Below are positions 53,443 through 62,731 of a stretch of 64,000 nucleotides of DNA, piece after piece (the stretch's first letter is position 1; every line of letters begins with the position of its first letter). The stretch comes from Pseudomonas kermanshahensis (GTDB taxonomy: Bacteria > Pseudomonadota > Gammaproteobacteria > Pseudomonadales > Pseudomonadaceae). The notes below the pieces were generated by a model. It made no database searches and was not told where the DNA came from. It worked only from the letters and a program-made list of their open reading frames with translations. Both the position numbers and the translations under genes were made by a program. The DNA is taken from positions 372,001 through 436,000 of the forward strand of contig NZ_JABWRY020000001.1 of the NCBI RefSeq assembly GCF_014269205.2, written 5' to 3'.

Positions 53443-56160
53443 ATGACAGATCTGTCCCGTACGCATGGATTCGCCAGCCAGGCCCTAGGCCTGCTGGACG
53501 GGCGTTTCTTCCGGCCGCCGCTGCCGGACGGCCATGTGCCGCGTACGCGGTTGTGTCAGCGTTTGCACGCCGGCCTCAATGGGCGGTTGCTGCTGGTCAA
53601 CGCACCGGCGGGCTTTGGCAAGAGCTCGCTGGCCATCGAGTTCTGCGAATCCCTGCCGGAGCACTGGCGTAGCCTTTGGCTTGGCCTGAGCCAGCGCGAT
53701 GCCGACCCTGGCCGTTTTCTCGAACGGCTGCTCGAAGGCCTGCAGCAGTACTGCCCTGCATTGGGTGGCCAAGCCATGGGCCTGCTGAAAATGCGCCAGC
53801 GCCACCAGCCCTTCGCGTTCGAGGAGTGGATCGACGGCCTGCTCGATGAACTCGCCCAATACCTGCAAGCCGATACGCCTCTGCTGTTGGTGCTGGACGA
53901 TTACCATTTGGCCCAAGGGCCCGTACTCGACCGCTGCCTGCAGTTTTTCCTCAATCACTTGCCCAGTGGCCTGGTGCTGTTGATCACCAGCCGCCAGCGC
54001 CCAGACTGGCACCTGGCGCGCCTGCGCCTGTCGCGGCAACTGGTCGAACTCAACGAGCAAGAGCTGCGGCTGACACCCGACGAGTCACTGGCGGTAATCG
54101 GCCGCCAACCCACCGGCTTGCGCGGCCAGGCGCTGGATAACCTGATCCAGCGCAGTGACGGCTGGGTGGCCGGGCTGCGCTTCTGGCAACTGGCCGCCAG
54201 CGAGTCCGGTGATGAGCAGGCCTTGCCCCACGCACTGCACGGTGGCGAGGGGTTGATACGCGACTACTTGCTGGAAGAAGTCATCGAGATCCTGCCGGCC
54301 GACGTGCAGGCCTTTCTCTACGACACGGCGTGCCAGGAGCGCTTCTGTGCCCAGCTTTGCGATGCCCTGCGCGACCGCCAGGACAGCGCCGATATCCTGC
54401 GCTTCCTGCAGGCCCATCAAGTGTTTCTGGTACCCCTGGACGAGCACGGCCACTGGTTTCGTTACCATCACCTGTTCTCCGACCTGCTGCGAAGCCGCCA
54501 GGCCAGCGAACCGCCAGCGCGCCTGCACCTGCGGGCGTGCCGCTGGTTCGAAGCCCAGGGTTTGCTGGACGAGGCGGTTGAGCAGGCGCTGCGCGCCGGC
54601 CACCTCGACGTGGCGGCCGGCCTGGTGCAGAGCCTCTCCGAGGAGCAACTGCTGGCCGAGCAGAACGTTGGCATGTTGCTGCGCTGGAAGATGGACCTGC
54701 CCGACAGCTTGCTGATCAGCACGCCGCGCCTGATCGTGCTGTACAGCTGGGCGTTGGGGCTGGCGTGCCAGCTGGATGCGGCCGAAGAACTGGCAAGCTA
54801 CCTCAGCCGTTTTCTGCCTGCACCCTCGGCGACCGCACAGAAGTCCATGCTGGCCCAATGGCTGGCCCTAAGTGGGGTGATCGCGCGGGGGCGGGGGGAT
54901 CGCGCGCGTACCCTGGCCTACTGTGGCGAAGCCTTGCAAAGCTTGCCGTGCAAGCGCTACGGCCAGCGCCTGGTGTGCCTGTCGACACTGTCCAACCTGG
55001 CCATTACCGATGCCGACTTCTGGCATGCACGCGGCTGGAACCGCGAAGCCCTGGAGCTGGCCCAGCGCGTCGGCAACCCGCTGTTCGAAGCCCTGGCTCA
55101 TTACGATCGAGCACGGGTGCTGCATGCCCGGGGTGAAGTGTTGCGGGCGCTGGACGAAGTGCGCCAGGGCCTGCAGCGCCTTCAGGGGCTGTCGGGGCAG
55201 CGGTTGTACGCGGTCCGGGCCAGGCTGACGCTCTATGAGGGTTACCTGCTGGTGTCGCGCCTGCAATCAGCCCAAGGCCGTGCGCGCTTGCGTGCGGGGC
55301 TTGGCGAAGCGCGTGCTTGCCGAGACATCAGCGTGCTGATCGGCCACTGCGTCATTGCCACGCTCGATGGCCGCGAGGGCCACTTCGCCGAAGCGTTCGC
55401 CGAGCTGGCCGAGGCGGAGCGGCTGATGCACATCTGGGATGTTCCACCGATCTATTACCTGGCCATGATTACCCTAGTGAAGTGCGAACTGTGGTTGGCA
55501 CAGGGGCGCACCGATCTTGCCGAATCCTGGTTGCTGCGGCTGGGGCAGACCTACGGTGGCGAGCAACCGGCAGCAGCGCCGGAGTTCCACCCGCTATTAC
55601 CCCTGCATATCGAACTGCAGCAGGCATTGCTCGAGCGTATCCAGTTGCGCACCGAGGCGTCGGTTCAGCGCCTGTCAGGGCTGGTCGAACGTGGCGTGGC
55701 CAGTGGCGGCATGCTGCTGGCCGTCAGTGCACTGTGCCAGTGGCTCGCCCTGCTGCTCGCTGAAGGCCGAGACGCGCAGGCTGCCGGGCTGCTGCCAAAG
55801 GCACTCGAGGCCGCCCAAGGCGGTGTCCTGCAACCGTTCCAGCCCTTGCTCGAAAAACACCCGCAGTGGCTGCACGAGCAGCTTGCAGCGCGCTCGGCTT
55901 GCCCGGTCCAGGTCGAACTGCTCAAGCGCCTGCCTCCGTTACCTGCCGTTAGCAGTGGCAGTGGCGAGGCATTGAGTGGGCGGGAGCGGGCCGTGCTTGA
56001 GCTGATCGCCCAAGGCTGTTCCAACCAGCAGATCAGCGAACGGCTGTTCATCTCGCTGCACACCGTGAAGACCCATGCCAGCCATATCAACAGCAAACTG
56101 GGCGTCGAGCGCCGCACCCAGGCGGTGGCCAAAGCGAAGGCGCTGGGCCTGCTGGCCTGA
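53443..56160 (+). CDS. MalT/AlkS-like ATP-dependent LuxR regulator
   Basis: A 905-residue LAL-type activator. The N-terminal STAND NTPase has Walker A NAPAGFGKSS (residues 53-62) and a Walker B-like LLLVLDDYH. A winged helix and TPR-like helical region (residues ~330-780) follow. The C-terminal LuxR DNA-binding domain reads LSGRERAVLELIAQGCSNQQISERL then HTVKTHASHINSKL. MalT and AlkS bind an inducer in the TPR sensor and ATP in the NTPase. The ATG at 53443 is used, as upstream residues lack similarity. It probably activates the adjacent DUF1302/DUF1329 and acyl-CoA ligase genes. Confidence 0.92.
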   Translation: MTDLSRTHGFASQALGLLDGRFFRPPLPDGHVPRTRLCQRLHAGLNGRLLLVNAPAGFGKSSLAIEFCESLPEHWRSLWLGLSQRDADPGRFLERLLEGLQQYCPALGGQAMGLLKMRQRHQPFAFEEWIDGLLDELAQYLQADTPLLLVLDDYHLAQGPVLDRCLQFFLNHLPSGLVLLITSRQRPDWHLARLRLSRQLVELNEQELRLTPDESLAVIGRQPTGLRGQALDNLIQRSDGWVAGLRFWQLAASESGDEQALPHALHGGEGLIRDYLLEEVIEILPADVQAFLYDTACQERFCAQLCDALRDRQDSADILRFLQAHQVFLVPLDEHGHWFRYHHLFSDLLRSRQASEPPARLHLRACRWFEAQGLLDEAVEQALRAGHLDVAAGLVQSLSEEQLLAEQNVGMLLRWKMDLPDSLLISTPRLIVLYSWALGLACQLDAAEELASYLSRFLPAPSATAQKSMLAQWLALSGVIARGRGDRARTLAYCGEALQSLPCKRYGQRLVCLSTLSNLAITDADFWHARGWNREALELAQRVGNPLFEALAHYDRARVLHARGEVLRALDEVRQGLQRLQGLSGQRLYAVRARLTLYEGYLLVSRLQSAQGRARLRAGLGEARACRDISVLIGHCVIATLDGREGHFAEAFAELAEAERLMHIWDVPPIYYLAMITLVKCELWLAQGRTDLAESWLLRLGQTYGGEQPAAAPEFHPLLPLHIELQQALLERIQLRTEASVQRLSGLVERGVASGGMLLAVSALCQWLALLLAEGRDAQAAGLLPKALEAAQGGVLQPFQPLLEKHPQWLHEQLAARSACPVQVELLKRLPPLPAVSSGSGEALSGRERAVLELIAQGCSNQQISERLFISLHTVKTHASHINSKLGVERRTQAVAKAKALGLLA

Positions 56161-56190
56161 CAGTAGCCGCACCAGGGGTTTGCCCGCTAA

Positions 56191-56213
56191 AGTAATGGCT
56201 TGAGGCTATTACT
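56191..56213. promoter_or_regulatory. Dyad AGTAAT...ATTACT ahead of the REC-TPR gene
   Basis: AGTAATGGC and GCTATTACT form an imperfect dyad with a 5-nt centre in the 175-bp gap after the LuxR-type gene. It has no T-run, so it is more likely a protein-binding site than a terminator. The binding factor is unknown. Confidence 0.35.
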
Positions 56214-56335
56214 GGGCCATTGTTTAGCGCGCCGCGTGCTCTATCCTCATCTTTCCCGGCCGGCTGCCGATACAGCATTCGGTGGTATGCATCGCCTTGC
56301 GCGATTTTTCAATCATCCCAATACAGGTCGTGTTG

Positions 56336-57943
56336 ATGCTGCAGTACGGGCAAAAGAGCTTTCTGATCGTCGACGACTTTACCGACTTTCGTACGTCGAC
56401 CCGTTCCATGTTGCGCGAACTGGGTGTGCGCGACGTGGACACGGCCGACAGCGGCGAGCAGGCGCTGCGCATGTGTGCGCAGAAGCGTTATGACTTCATC
56501 CTGCAGGATTTCCACCTGGGCGACGGCAAGAAGAACGGCCAGCAGGTGCTTGAGGACCTGATCCTCGACAAGCACATCAGCCATGAATGCGTGTTCATCA
56601 TGGTGACCGCCGAGAGCAGCCAGGCCATCGTCCTCAGTGCCATCGAGCATGAGCCCGATGCCTACCTGACCAAGCCGTTCAACCGGGTGGGCCTGGCCCA
56701 GCGCGTCGAGAAGCTGTTCCAGCGCAAGACCTTGCTCAAGCCGATCCTCCAGGCGCTGGACCGCGGCCGCCCGGCCGAAGTGCTGGCAGCGTGTGCCGAG
56801 CTGTGCAAGAAGGACCCGCGTTTCGCGCCCCTGTGCCTGCGCTACCGCGCCGATGCCCTGCGCGGGCTCAATCGCTTCGACGAGCTGGAAAAGTTTCTCA
56901 AGGCCATTCTCGCCAGCCGCCCGCAGCCGTGGGTGTATTCGGCGCTGGGCAGCTTGATGCACAAGCGTGGCCAGAATGCCCAGGCCCAGGGTGTGTATGA
57001 ACAGGCCCTGAAGGCCTTCCCGATCATGCCGGGCCTGTACGACGGTATGGCTGAAGTGCTGGTGGCGCAGGGCGAGACCAAGCGCGCCCAGAACATGCTG
57101 GAAGAGGCGGTGCGCCTGTCGCCGCTGTCGGTACGCCGGCAGTCCACGCTGGGCAAGCTGGCGCTGGGCAACGAAGATTTCGAAAGTGCCTCCAAGGCGT
57201 TCCGCCATGCCGTGAACCAGGGGCAGAGCTCGCGCTACAAGGATGCCGAGAACAACCTTGGCCTGGTTCAGGCGCTGATGAACAAGAACGCAGGTTTTGG
57301 CCTCGACGCCCGTACCCGCGTCGAGATCAACACCGTGCTCAGTGAAGTGGCCAAGGAATACCCTGAAGATCAGGGCTTGCAGGTACGCGCCCGCATGATG
57401 AAGGCCGCCAGCCTGCAGCAGGCCGGCGATGCCGAGACGGCCGCCAAGCTCACCGAGCAGGCCATGCAGCGTCTGGACAAGATGGAGCAGTTTTTCTCGG
57501 TCGATGCCGCGTTGACGGTGGCGGCTCAGCTGCAGGCGTCAGGGCAGGAAGCGGCCGCGCTCGGCGTGCTCAAAAGCTGCGTTGAAAGTTACGGCGACGA
57601 CCCCAAAGTGATGCAGAGGGTGGCCAAGCTGACGGATGATCCGGCGGTGCTCAATGCGATCACCGAGGCCGTCACCCTCAACCGCCAGGGAGTGCGTAGT
57701 TACCAGGGAGGTCAGCTCGACGAAGCGCTGCAGTTGTTCCGCAAGGCCTTGGCCTTGCAACCCAAGAACATCAGCATCGCCCTCAACACCGCCCAGGCGC
57801 TGCTGCGCATCGGGGGGGATGACCCACAGCCTGCGATCATGCAGGAATGCCGCGACGCCTTGACCAGCGTGGCCGGTATCCCTGCCAGCGACAACCGCTA
57901 TGACCGCTATGGCAAACTGCACATCCGAGTGTTCGGCGCATGA
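56336..57943 (+). CDS. Response regulator with TPR output domain
   Basis: A 535-residue protein. The receiver domain (residues ~1-125) has phospho-acceptor Asp58 (FILQDFHLG), acidic pair in LIVDDF, Thr91 and Lys113 (YLTKPF). The remainder is helical with TPR units (WVYSALGSLMHKRGQNAQAQGVYEQAL; ALQLFRKALALQPKNISIALNTAQALLR). No DNA-binding domain is present, so output is by protein contact. It overlaps the downstream kinase gene by 4 bp, so the two form a dedicated pair. Confidence 0.92.
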   Translation: MLQYGQKSFLIVDDFTDFRTSTRSMLRELGVRDVDTADSGEQALRMCAQKRYDFILQDFHLGDGKKNGQQVLEDLILDKHISHECVFIMVTAESSQAIVLSAIEHEPDAYLTKPFNRVGLAQRVEKLFQRKTLLKPILQALDRGRPAEVLAACAELCKKDPRFAPLCLRYRADALRGLNRFDELEKFLKAILASRPQPWVYSALGSLMHKRGQNAQAQGVYEQALKAFPIMPGLYDGMAEVLVAQGETKRAQNMLEEAVRLSPLSVRRQSTLGKLALGNEDFESASKAFRHAVNQGQSSRYKDAENNLGLVQALMNKNAGFGLDARTRVEINTVLSEVAKEYPEDQGLQVRARMMKAASLQQAGDAETAAKLTEQAMQRLDKMEQFFSVDAALTVAAQLQASGQEAAALGVLKSCVESYGDDPKVMQRVAKLTDDPAVLNAITEAVTLNRQGVRSYQGGQLDEALQLFRKALALQPKNISIALNTAQALLRIGGDDPQPAIMQECRDALTSVAGIPASDNRYDRYGKLHIRVFGA

Positions 57944-58632
57944 ATCAAGACAATCAGGGGCTGGATTTTTCCACGGTGATCGCCTCCACCGTGCACGACC
58001 TCAAGAACTCCCTGTCCGCGCTGATTCAGTCCCATGACCAGTGGCTGGCGCGCTTACCTGAAGAGTTGCGCGGCGGCACCGAGCAAGGGGTGATGGAACA
58101 TGAGTTCCGGCACCTCAACGGTATGCTGGTGCAACTGCTGGGGTTGTACAAACTGGGCGTGAACCAGCTGCCGGTATGCCCGGACTACCATGAGCTGGAT
58201 GACTTCATCGAAGCCCAACTGGCGGCCCACCAAGAAGTGCTCAAGCACAACGACATCCTCGCCACCTGGCGCATCGACACCGACAACCCGCTGGGCTTCT
58301 TCGACCGAGAGCTGGTGGCATCGGTGATCGCCAACGTGATCACCAACGCCACCCGGTTTGCCGGGCATGCGTTGTTGATCAGCATCGAGGAAGAGGCGAA
58401 TCAACTGGTCATCTGCGTCAACGATGACGGCCCGGGTTATCCACAGCGCATGCTCGAGCGCCAGGAAGAGTTCATCCAGGGCATCGATTCACACAGTGGC
58501 AGTACGGGCCTGGGCCTGTATTTCGCTGCGCGGATCGCGGCGCTGCATGAGAGCGATGGGGTGAGGGGGCGGATTGAAATTTCCAATGGCGGGGCGCTGG
58601 GGGGCGGGTTGTTCAGGTTGTTCTTGCCGTAA
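57940..58632 (+). CDS. Soluble histidine kinase without sensor domain
   Basis: A 230-residue kinase made only of the dimerisation/phospho-acceptor helix and the HATPase domain. The H-box is VHDLKNSLSAL with His19. The N-box is NVITNATRF (Asn136), with G1 DDGPGYP and G2 GSTGLGLYFA. There is no transmembrane segment and no PAS or GAF domain, so the signal must come from a partner, plausibly the TPR part of the response regulator encoded just upstream and overlapping. Confidence 0.9.
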   Translation: MNQDNQGLDFSTVIASTVHDLKNSLSALIQSHDQWLARLPEELRGGTEQGVMEHEFRHLNGMLVQLLGLYKLGVNQLPVCPDYHELDDFIEAQLAAHQEVLKHNDILATWRIDTDNPLGFFDRELVASVIANVITNATRFAGHALLISIEEEANQLVICVNDDGPGYPQRMLERQEEFIQGIDSHSGSTGLGLYFAARIAALHESDGVRGRIEISNGGALGGGLFRLFLP

Positions 58633-59021
58633 AACAGCATGGCAAGTGGGTGCAGGACACAATTCTGAGGCGCCTATGAGATCGAGCGCCGCCCGCGCGG
58701 CGCTTCGCAGCACAAGGCTGCTCCTACACCTGTTTCGGGCCAATTATTCCTGAGCCATTGGCGCGTGGCCCCTGACCGCCCACCTCAATATCGTGTCGAA
58801 TCAACAAAGGCGGTCGCGCGCCAACATTACAGGCCTCACTGGCCCGAAACAGGTGTAGGAGCAGCCTTGTGCTGCGAAGCGCCGCGCGGGCGGCGCTCGA
58901 TTTCGAAAACATCCAATACCGCCAGTCTTGCACCTGGCAGGCACAGCGCAATATCTTGTAAACCACCAGGAGCCCCTCGACTTGAAGGCGAGTGAGATCC
59001 TCAATGTTATTGAGATACACA
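58633..59021. other. Intergenic region carrying a long inverted repeat
   Basis: The 389-bp gap is dominated by the perfect inverted repeat at 58681-58901. The remaining ~120 bp before the metallo-hydrolase gene should hold its promoter; no gene is seen. Confidence 0.75.
58681..58901. repeat. Perfect 62-bp inverted repeat (REP-containing palindrome)
   Basis: Positions 58681-58742 are the exact reverse complement of 58840-58901, with 97 bp between. Each arm includes a REP-like tail (ttcgcagcacaaggctgctc) extended by a GC block (gcgccgcccgcgcggcgc) and an outer atcgag. The spacer is itself partly symmetrical (TTGGCGCG/CGCGCCAA and GACCGCC/GGCGGTC). It differs from the other REP pairs by perfect pairing and greater length. 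Confidence 0.95.
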
Positions 59022-59666
59022 ATGAACAAAGCCCCACCCACCCTCATCCGCGAAACCTTCCCCGTAGGTCCCCTACAGTGCAACTGCACCTTGATCGGCG
59101 ACCCATTGACCAAAAAGGCCATCGTCGTCGACCCAGGCGGTGACCCGGACAAGATCCTCGCGCGCCTGCAGGCCCATGGCTTGACCCTGGTGAGCATCAT
59201 CCACACCCACGCGCACTTCGATCACTTCCTCGCCTCGGGCAAGCTCAAGGAGCTGACCGGCGCGACGCTGCACCTGCACAAGGACGACCAGTCGCTGTGG
59301 GACAACCTGGAGATGCAATGCCAGATGTTCGGCGTGCCCTACACCCCGGTGCCGCCGCCAGACCGCTGGTTGAGTGATGACGAGGCGCTGGCCTGTGGTT
59401 GTGGCGTGGCCTTGCACACCCCAGGGCACACGCCGGGTTCGATGAGTTTCTGGTTTGCCGATGCCAAGCTGCTGATTGCCGGCGACACCCTGTTCCGTCG
59501 CGGTATTGGCCGCACCGATTTGTGGGGTGGCGATCAGCGGGCTATCGTTCGTTCGATCAAGGAGCGGCTGTACCGGCTGGATGAAGAGGCCATCGTGGTC
59601 ACCGGCCACGGGCCAGACACCCGCCTGGGTGACGAGATGCGCGAGAACCCGTTCGTGCGGGCATGA
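59022..59666 (+). CDS. MBL-fold metallo-hydrolase, glyoxalase II-like
   Basis: A 214-residue metallo-beta-lactamase-fold hydrolase. The metal-binding motif HTHAHFDH is followed by downstream ligands in HTPGHTPGSM, LLIAGDTLF and TGHGPDT. It is shorter than true GloB, which has a C-terminal helical domain, and matches the GloB-like/persulfide or thioester hydrolase group. The ATG at 59022 (MNKAPPTLIRETFPVG) is preferred over an upstream frame without similarity. Confidence 0.92.
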   Translation: MNKAPPTLIRETFPVGPLQCNCTLIGDPLTKKAIVVDPGGDPDKILARLQAHGLTLVSIIHTHAHFDHFLASGKLKELTGATLHLHKDDQSLWDNLEMQCQMFGVPYTPVPPPDRWLSDDEALACGCGVALHTPGHTPGSMSFWFADAKLLIAGDTLFRRGIGRTDLWGGDQRAIVRSIKERLYRLDEEAIVVTGHGPDTRLGDEMRENPFVRA

Positions 59667-59775
59667 ACCTGCATGAAAAGGTGTTCATGGAATTTTTTGC
59701 CGTCTGGGCAATCCAAGGCTGGCATAGATCCATTCGCGGTCTGCCGCATTTATGAATTTCAGTAGGAGCTTGTCC

Positions 59776-60486
59776 ATGTTCACCATGCGTCGTCTGATTA
59801 TCGTCGCAACCGCCGCTGCCCTGATGACGGGCTGCGCCAGCCAGAACCCGTACGACAACCAGGGTCAGGCGCAGGGCTCCACGGGGATGAGCAAGACCGC
59901 CAAGTACGGCGGCCTGGGCGCGCTGGCCGGTGCCATCGCCGGCGCCGCCATCGACCATAACAACCGCGGTAAAGGCGCACTGATCGGCGCTGCCGCAGTG
60001 GGTGCCGCCGCCGCAGGTTACGGCTACTACGCCGACAAGCAGGAAGCCGAACTGCGCGCGCAAATGGCCAATACCGGCGTCGAAGTGCAGCGCCAGGGTG
60101 ACCAGATCAAGCTGATCATGCCCGGCAACATCACCTTCGCCACCGACTCGGCCAACATCGCGCCTAGCTTCTACTCGCCGCTGAACAACCTGGCCGGCTC
60201 GTTCAAGCAGTTCAACCAGAACACCATCGAAGTGGTTGGCTTCACCGACAGCACCGGCAGCCGCCAGCACAACATGGACCTGTCCCAGCGCCGTGCGCAA
60301 GCGGTCAGCACCTACCTGACTTCGCAGGGTGTCGATGCTTCGCGTATTTCGGCACGTGGCATGGGCCCGGACCAGCCGATCGCCAGCAATGCCGATGCTA
60401 ACGGCCGTGCGCAAAACCGTCGTGTCGAGGTCAACCTGAAGCCGATTCCTGGCCAGCAGTATGACCAGGGCCAAGTTCAGCAGTAA
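59776..60486 (+). CDS. OmpA-family lipoprotein with glycine-zipper
   Basis: A 236-residue lipoprotein. The signal ends in the lipobox MTGC (near Cys20). A Gly/Ala-rich segment (GGLGALAGAIAGAAIDHNNRGKGALIGAAAVGAAAAGYGYY) forms a glycine zipper. The C-terminal OmpA domain (residues ~115-225) binds peptidoglycan through NxxLSxxRAxxV-type text (NMDLSQRRAQAVSTYL). AGGAG lies ahead of the ATG at 59776. It is a YiaD-type protein of the outer membrane. Confidence 0.93.
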   Translation: MFTMRRLIIVATAAALMTGCASQNPYDNQGQAQGSTGMSKTAKYGGLGALAGAIAGAAIDHNNRGKGALIGAAAVGAAAAGYGYYADKQEAELRAQMANTGVEVQRQGDQIKLIMPGNITFATDSANIAPSFYSPLNNLAGSFKQFNQNTIEVVGFTDSTGSRQHNMDLSQRRAQAVSTYLTSQGVDASRISARGMGPDQPIASNADANGRAQNRRVEVNLKPIPGQQYDQGQVQQ

Positions 60487-60496
60487 GGCCACACCA

Positions 60497-60608
60497 CAGG
60501 GGCCGCTGTGCGGCCCAATCGCCGGCAAGCCGACTCCCACATGACCGTGTGGGTCTTAAGTCCTGTGGGAGCCGGCTTGCCGGCGATTGGGCTGCACAGC
60601 AGCCCCTG
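60497..60608. repeat. Long inverted repeat of the CCGGCAAGCCGGCTCCCAC REP type
   Basis: CAGGGGCCGCTGTGCGGCCC continues to CCGGCAAGCCGACTCCCAC and meets its near-perfect inverse across ~25 bp. The arms are about 44 bp. It lies between convergent genes (OmpA lipoprotein and pta) and could double as a transcription stop. Confidence 0.9.
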
Positions 60609-60611
60609 GAT

Positions 60612-62699
60612 TCAGCGTACGACGCTGGCCTGGATTGCCGTCAGGGCGATGGTATGCACGATGTCATCCACCTGAGCCCCCCGCGGCAAATCGTTCACCG
60701 GCTTACGCAAACCCTGCAGCATCGGCCCCAGGCTGACCCCATCGGCGCTGCGCTGCACCGCTTTGTGCGTGGTGTTGCCGGTATTCAGATCAGGGAACAC
60801 GAACACCGTGGCACGCCCGGCAACCGGGCTGTTTGGTGCCAGCTCGCGGGCAATGGCCGGGTTGGCCGCCGCGTCATACTGCAAGGGCCCATCGATCAGC
60901 AGATCGTGCGCGGCGCCCTGCGCCAAGCGTGTCGCTTCACGCACCTTGTCGACTTCTTCATCGCTCGCCGAATCGCTTGAGTAACTGATCATCGCCACCC
61001 GCGGCGCGATGCCGAAGGTGTGTGCCGATTCGGCGCTCTGCTGGGCAATTTCTGCCAGTTCTGCGGCACTTGGGTGCGGGTTCATCACGCAGTCGCCGTA
61101 CACCAGCACCTGCTCGGGGAACAGCATGAAGAATACCGAGGACACCAGGCTGGCACCTGGCGCGGTCTTGATCAGTTGCAGGGCAGGGCGGATGGTGTTG
61201 GCGGTAGAGTGCACCAGGCCCGACACCAGGCCGTCGACCTCATCCAGGGCCAACATCATGGTGCCGATCACCACCGGGTCTTCCAGCTGCTGCTCGGCCA
61301 TGGGGGCGTTGAGGTTCTTGCTCTTGCGCAGGTTGACCATCGGTTCGACATAGCGCCCGCGAATCAACTCAGGGTCGAGTATCTCCAGGTCCGCAGGCAA
61401 GGTAATGCCCTGTGCGCGGGCGACCGCTTCGACTTCTTCCGGCTTGGCCAGCAGCACGCAACGCGCAATGCCACGGGCCTGGCAGATCGCCGCCGCCTGT
61501 ACCAGCAGCGGTTCGGCGCCTTCTGGCAGGACGATGCGTTTGTTGGCCTGTTGCGCGCGCTGGATCAGTTGGTAGCGGAATACCGCAGGCGACAGGCGCA
61601 ACTCGCGTGGTGTGCCGCAGCGCTGGTGCAACCAGGCAGCGTCGAGGTGGCTGGCGACAAAGTCGGTGATGAATTCCGCACGCTCGCGGTCATCCACCGG
61701 GATCTCGCGGTTCAGCGAATTGAGCTGGTTGGCCGTGTCGTACGAACCCGTACTCACCGACAGAATCGGCAGGCCGGCCTGCAAGGCGCCGCGGCACAAG
61801 CCGAGGATGCGTGCGTCGGGCTTGCTGTCGCTGGTCAGCAGCAGGCCGGCCAGGGGCACGCCATTGATCGCCGCCAGGCTTACGGCAAGGATGATGTCGT
61901 CGCGGTCACCCGGGGTCACCACCAAGGTGCCAGGGGTGAGCAGCGGCACGGTGTTGGCCACCGTGCGCGCACAAATGATGATCTTGCTCATGCGCCGCTG
62001 CTCGTAATCGCCCGCGTTGAGCACTTGGGCCCCCAGCAGGTCGGCCACGTCGCGGGTGCGTGGGGCATTCAGCTCGGGCTGATAAGGGATGCAGCCGAGC
62101 AGGCGGAAGTCGTTGCCGCGCAGAAGTGGCGAGTGTTCGCGCAGGCGGGTGGCGAAGTCCGCCATGCTTTCGTCGGTGCGCACCTTGTTGAGAATCACCC
62201 CGAGCACTTTCGGGTCGCGGGGGCCGCCGAACAGCTGGGCCTGCAGTTCGACGCGGCCGGACAGCTCGCTGAGTACCTCGTTTTCGGGCGCCGAAACCAG
62301 TATCACCTCGGCATCCAGGCTCTTGGCCAGGTGCAGGTTGACCCGCGCCGCGTAACTGGCGTGGCGGGTAGGCACCATGCCTTCGACCACGACCACGTCA
62401 TTGCCGATGCAGGCTTGCTGGTAGAGGCGGATGATTTCCTCCAGCAACTCGTCCAGCTGGCCATCGCCGAGCATGCGCTCGACGTGGGCCAGGCTCAGCG
62501 GCATGGGCGGTTTGATGCCGTGGGTGCGTGCGACCAGTTCGGTGGAGCGTTCCGGGCCGGTGTCACCTGGGTGGGGCTGGGCGATCGGCTTGAAAAAGCC
62601 GACCTTCAGGCCTGCGCGCTCAAGGGTGCGCACCAGGCCGAGGCTGATCGACGTCAGGCCGACACCAAAGTCGGTCGGCGCTATGAAAAAAGTTTGCAT
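60612..62699 (-). CDS. pta: Phosphate acetyltransferase, long form
   Basis: A 695-residue Pta with three parts: an N-terminal P-loop-like/CobQ-type domain (FFIAPTDFGVGLTSISLGLVRTLE), a DRTGG domain in the middle, and the C-terminal phosphotransacetylase (residues ~370-695: IVLPEGAEPLLVQAA, DPVVIGTMMLALDEVDGLVSG, GPLQYDAAANPAIA). It interconverts acetyl-CoA and acetyl phosphate. The ATG at 62699 begins MQTFFIAPTDFG, the usual start. No ackA is adjacent in the window. Confidence 0.95.
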   Translation of the reverse strand: MQTFFIAPTDFGVGLTSISLGLVRTLERAGLKVGFFKPIAQPHPGDTGPERSTELVARTHGIKPPMPLSLAHVERMLGDGQLDELLEEIIRLYQQACIGNDVVVVEGMVPTRHASYAARVNLHLAKSLDAEVILVSAPENEVLSELSGRVELQAQLFGGPRDPKVLGVILNKVRTDESMADFATRLREHSPLLRGNDFRLLGCIPYQPELNAPRTRDVADLLGAQVLNAGDYEQRRMSKIIICARTVANTVPLLTPGTLVVTPGDRDDIILAVSLAAINGVPLAGLLLTSDSKPDARILGLCRGALQAGLPILSVSTGSYDTANQLNSLNREIPVDDRERAEFITDFVASHLDAAWLHQRCGTPRELRLSPAVFRYQLIQRAQQANKRIVLPEGAEPLLVQAAAICQARGIARCVLLAKPEEVEAVARAQGITLPADLEILDPELIRGRYVEPMVNLRKSKNLNAPMAEQQLEDPVVIGTMMLALDEVDGLVSGLVHSTANTIRPALQLIKTAPGASLVSSVFFMLFPEQVLVYGDCVMNPHPSAAELAEIAQQSAESAHTFGIAPRVAMISYSSDSASDEEVDKVREATRLAQGAAHDLLIDGPLQYDAAANPAIARELAPNSPVAGRATVFVFPDLNTGNTTHKAVQRSADGVSLGPMLQGLRKPVNDLPRGAQVDDIVHTIALTAIQASVVR

Positions 62700-62731
62700 G
62701 CGTGCTTCTCGAATTAAAGCGGTGCAAGGAA

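Noticed and set aside
58681..58901. Insertion sequence or complete transposon
   Set aside because: The 97-bp interior cannot code for a transposase and no clear target duplication is seen.
61020..62717. 565-codon plus-strand frame opposite pta
   Set aside because: Pure shadow of pta, with no start signal or domain.
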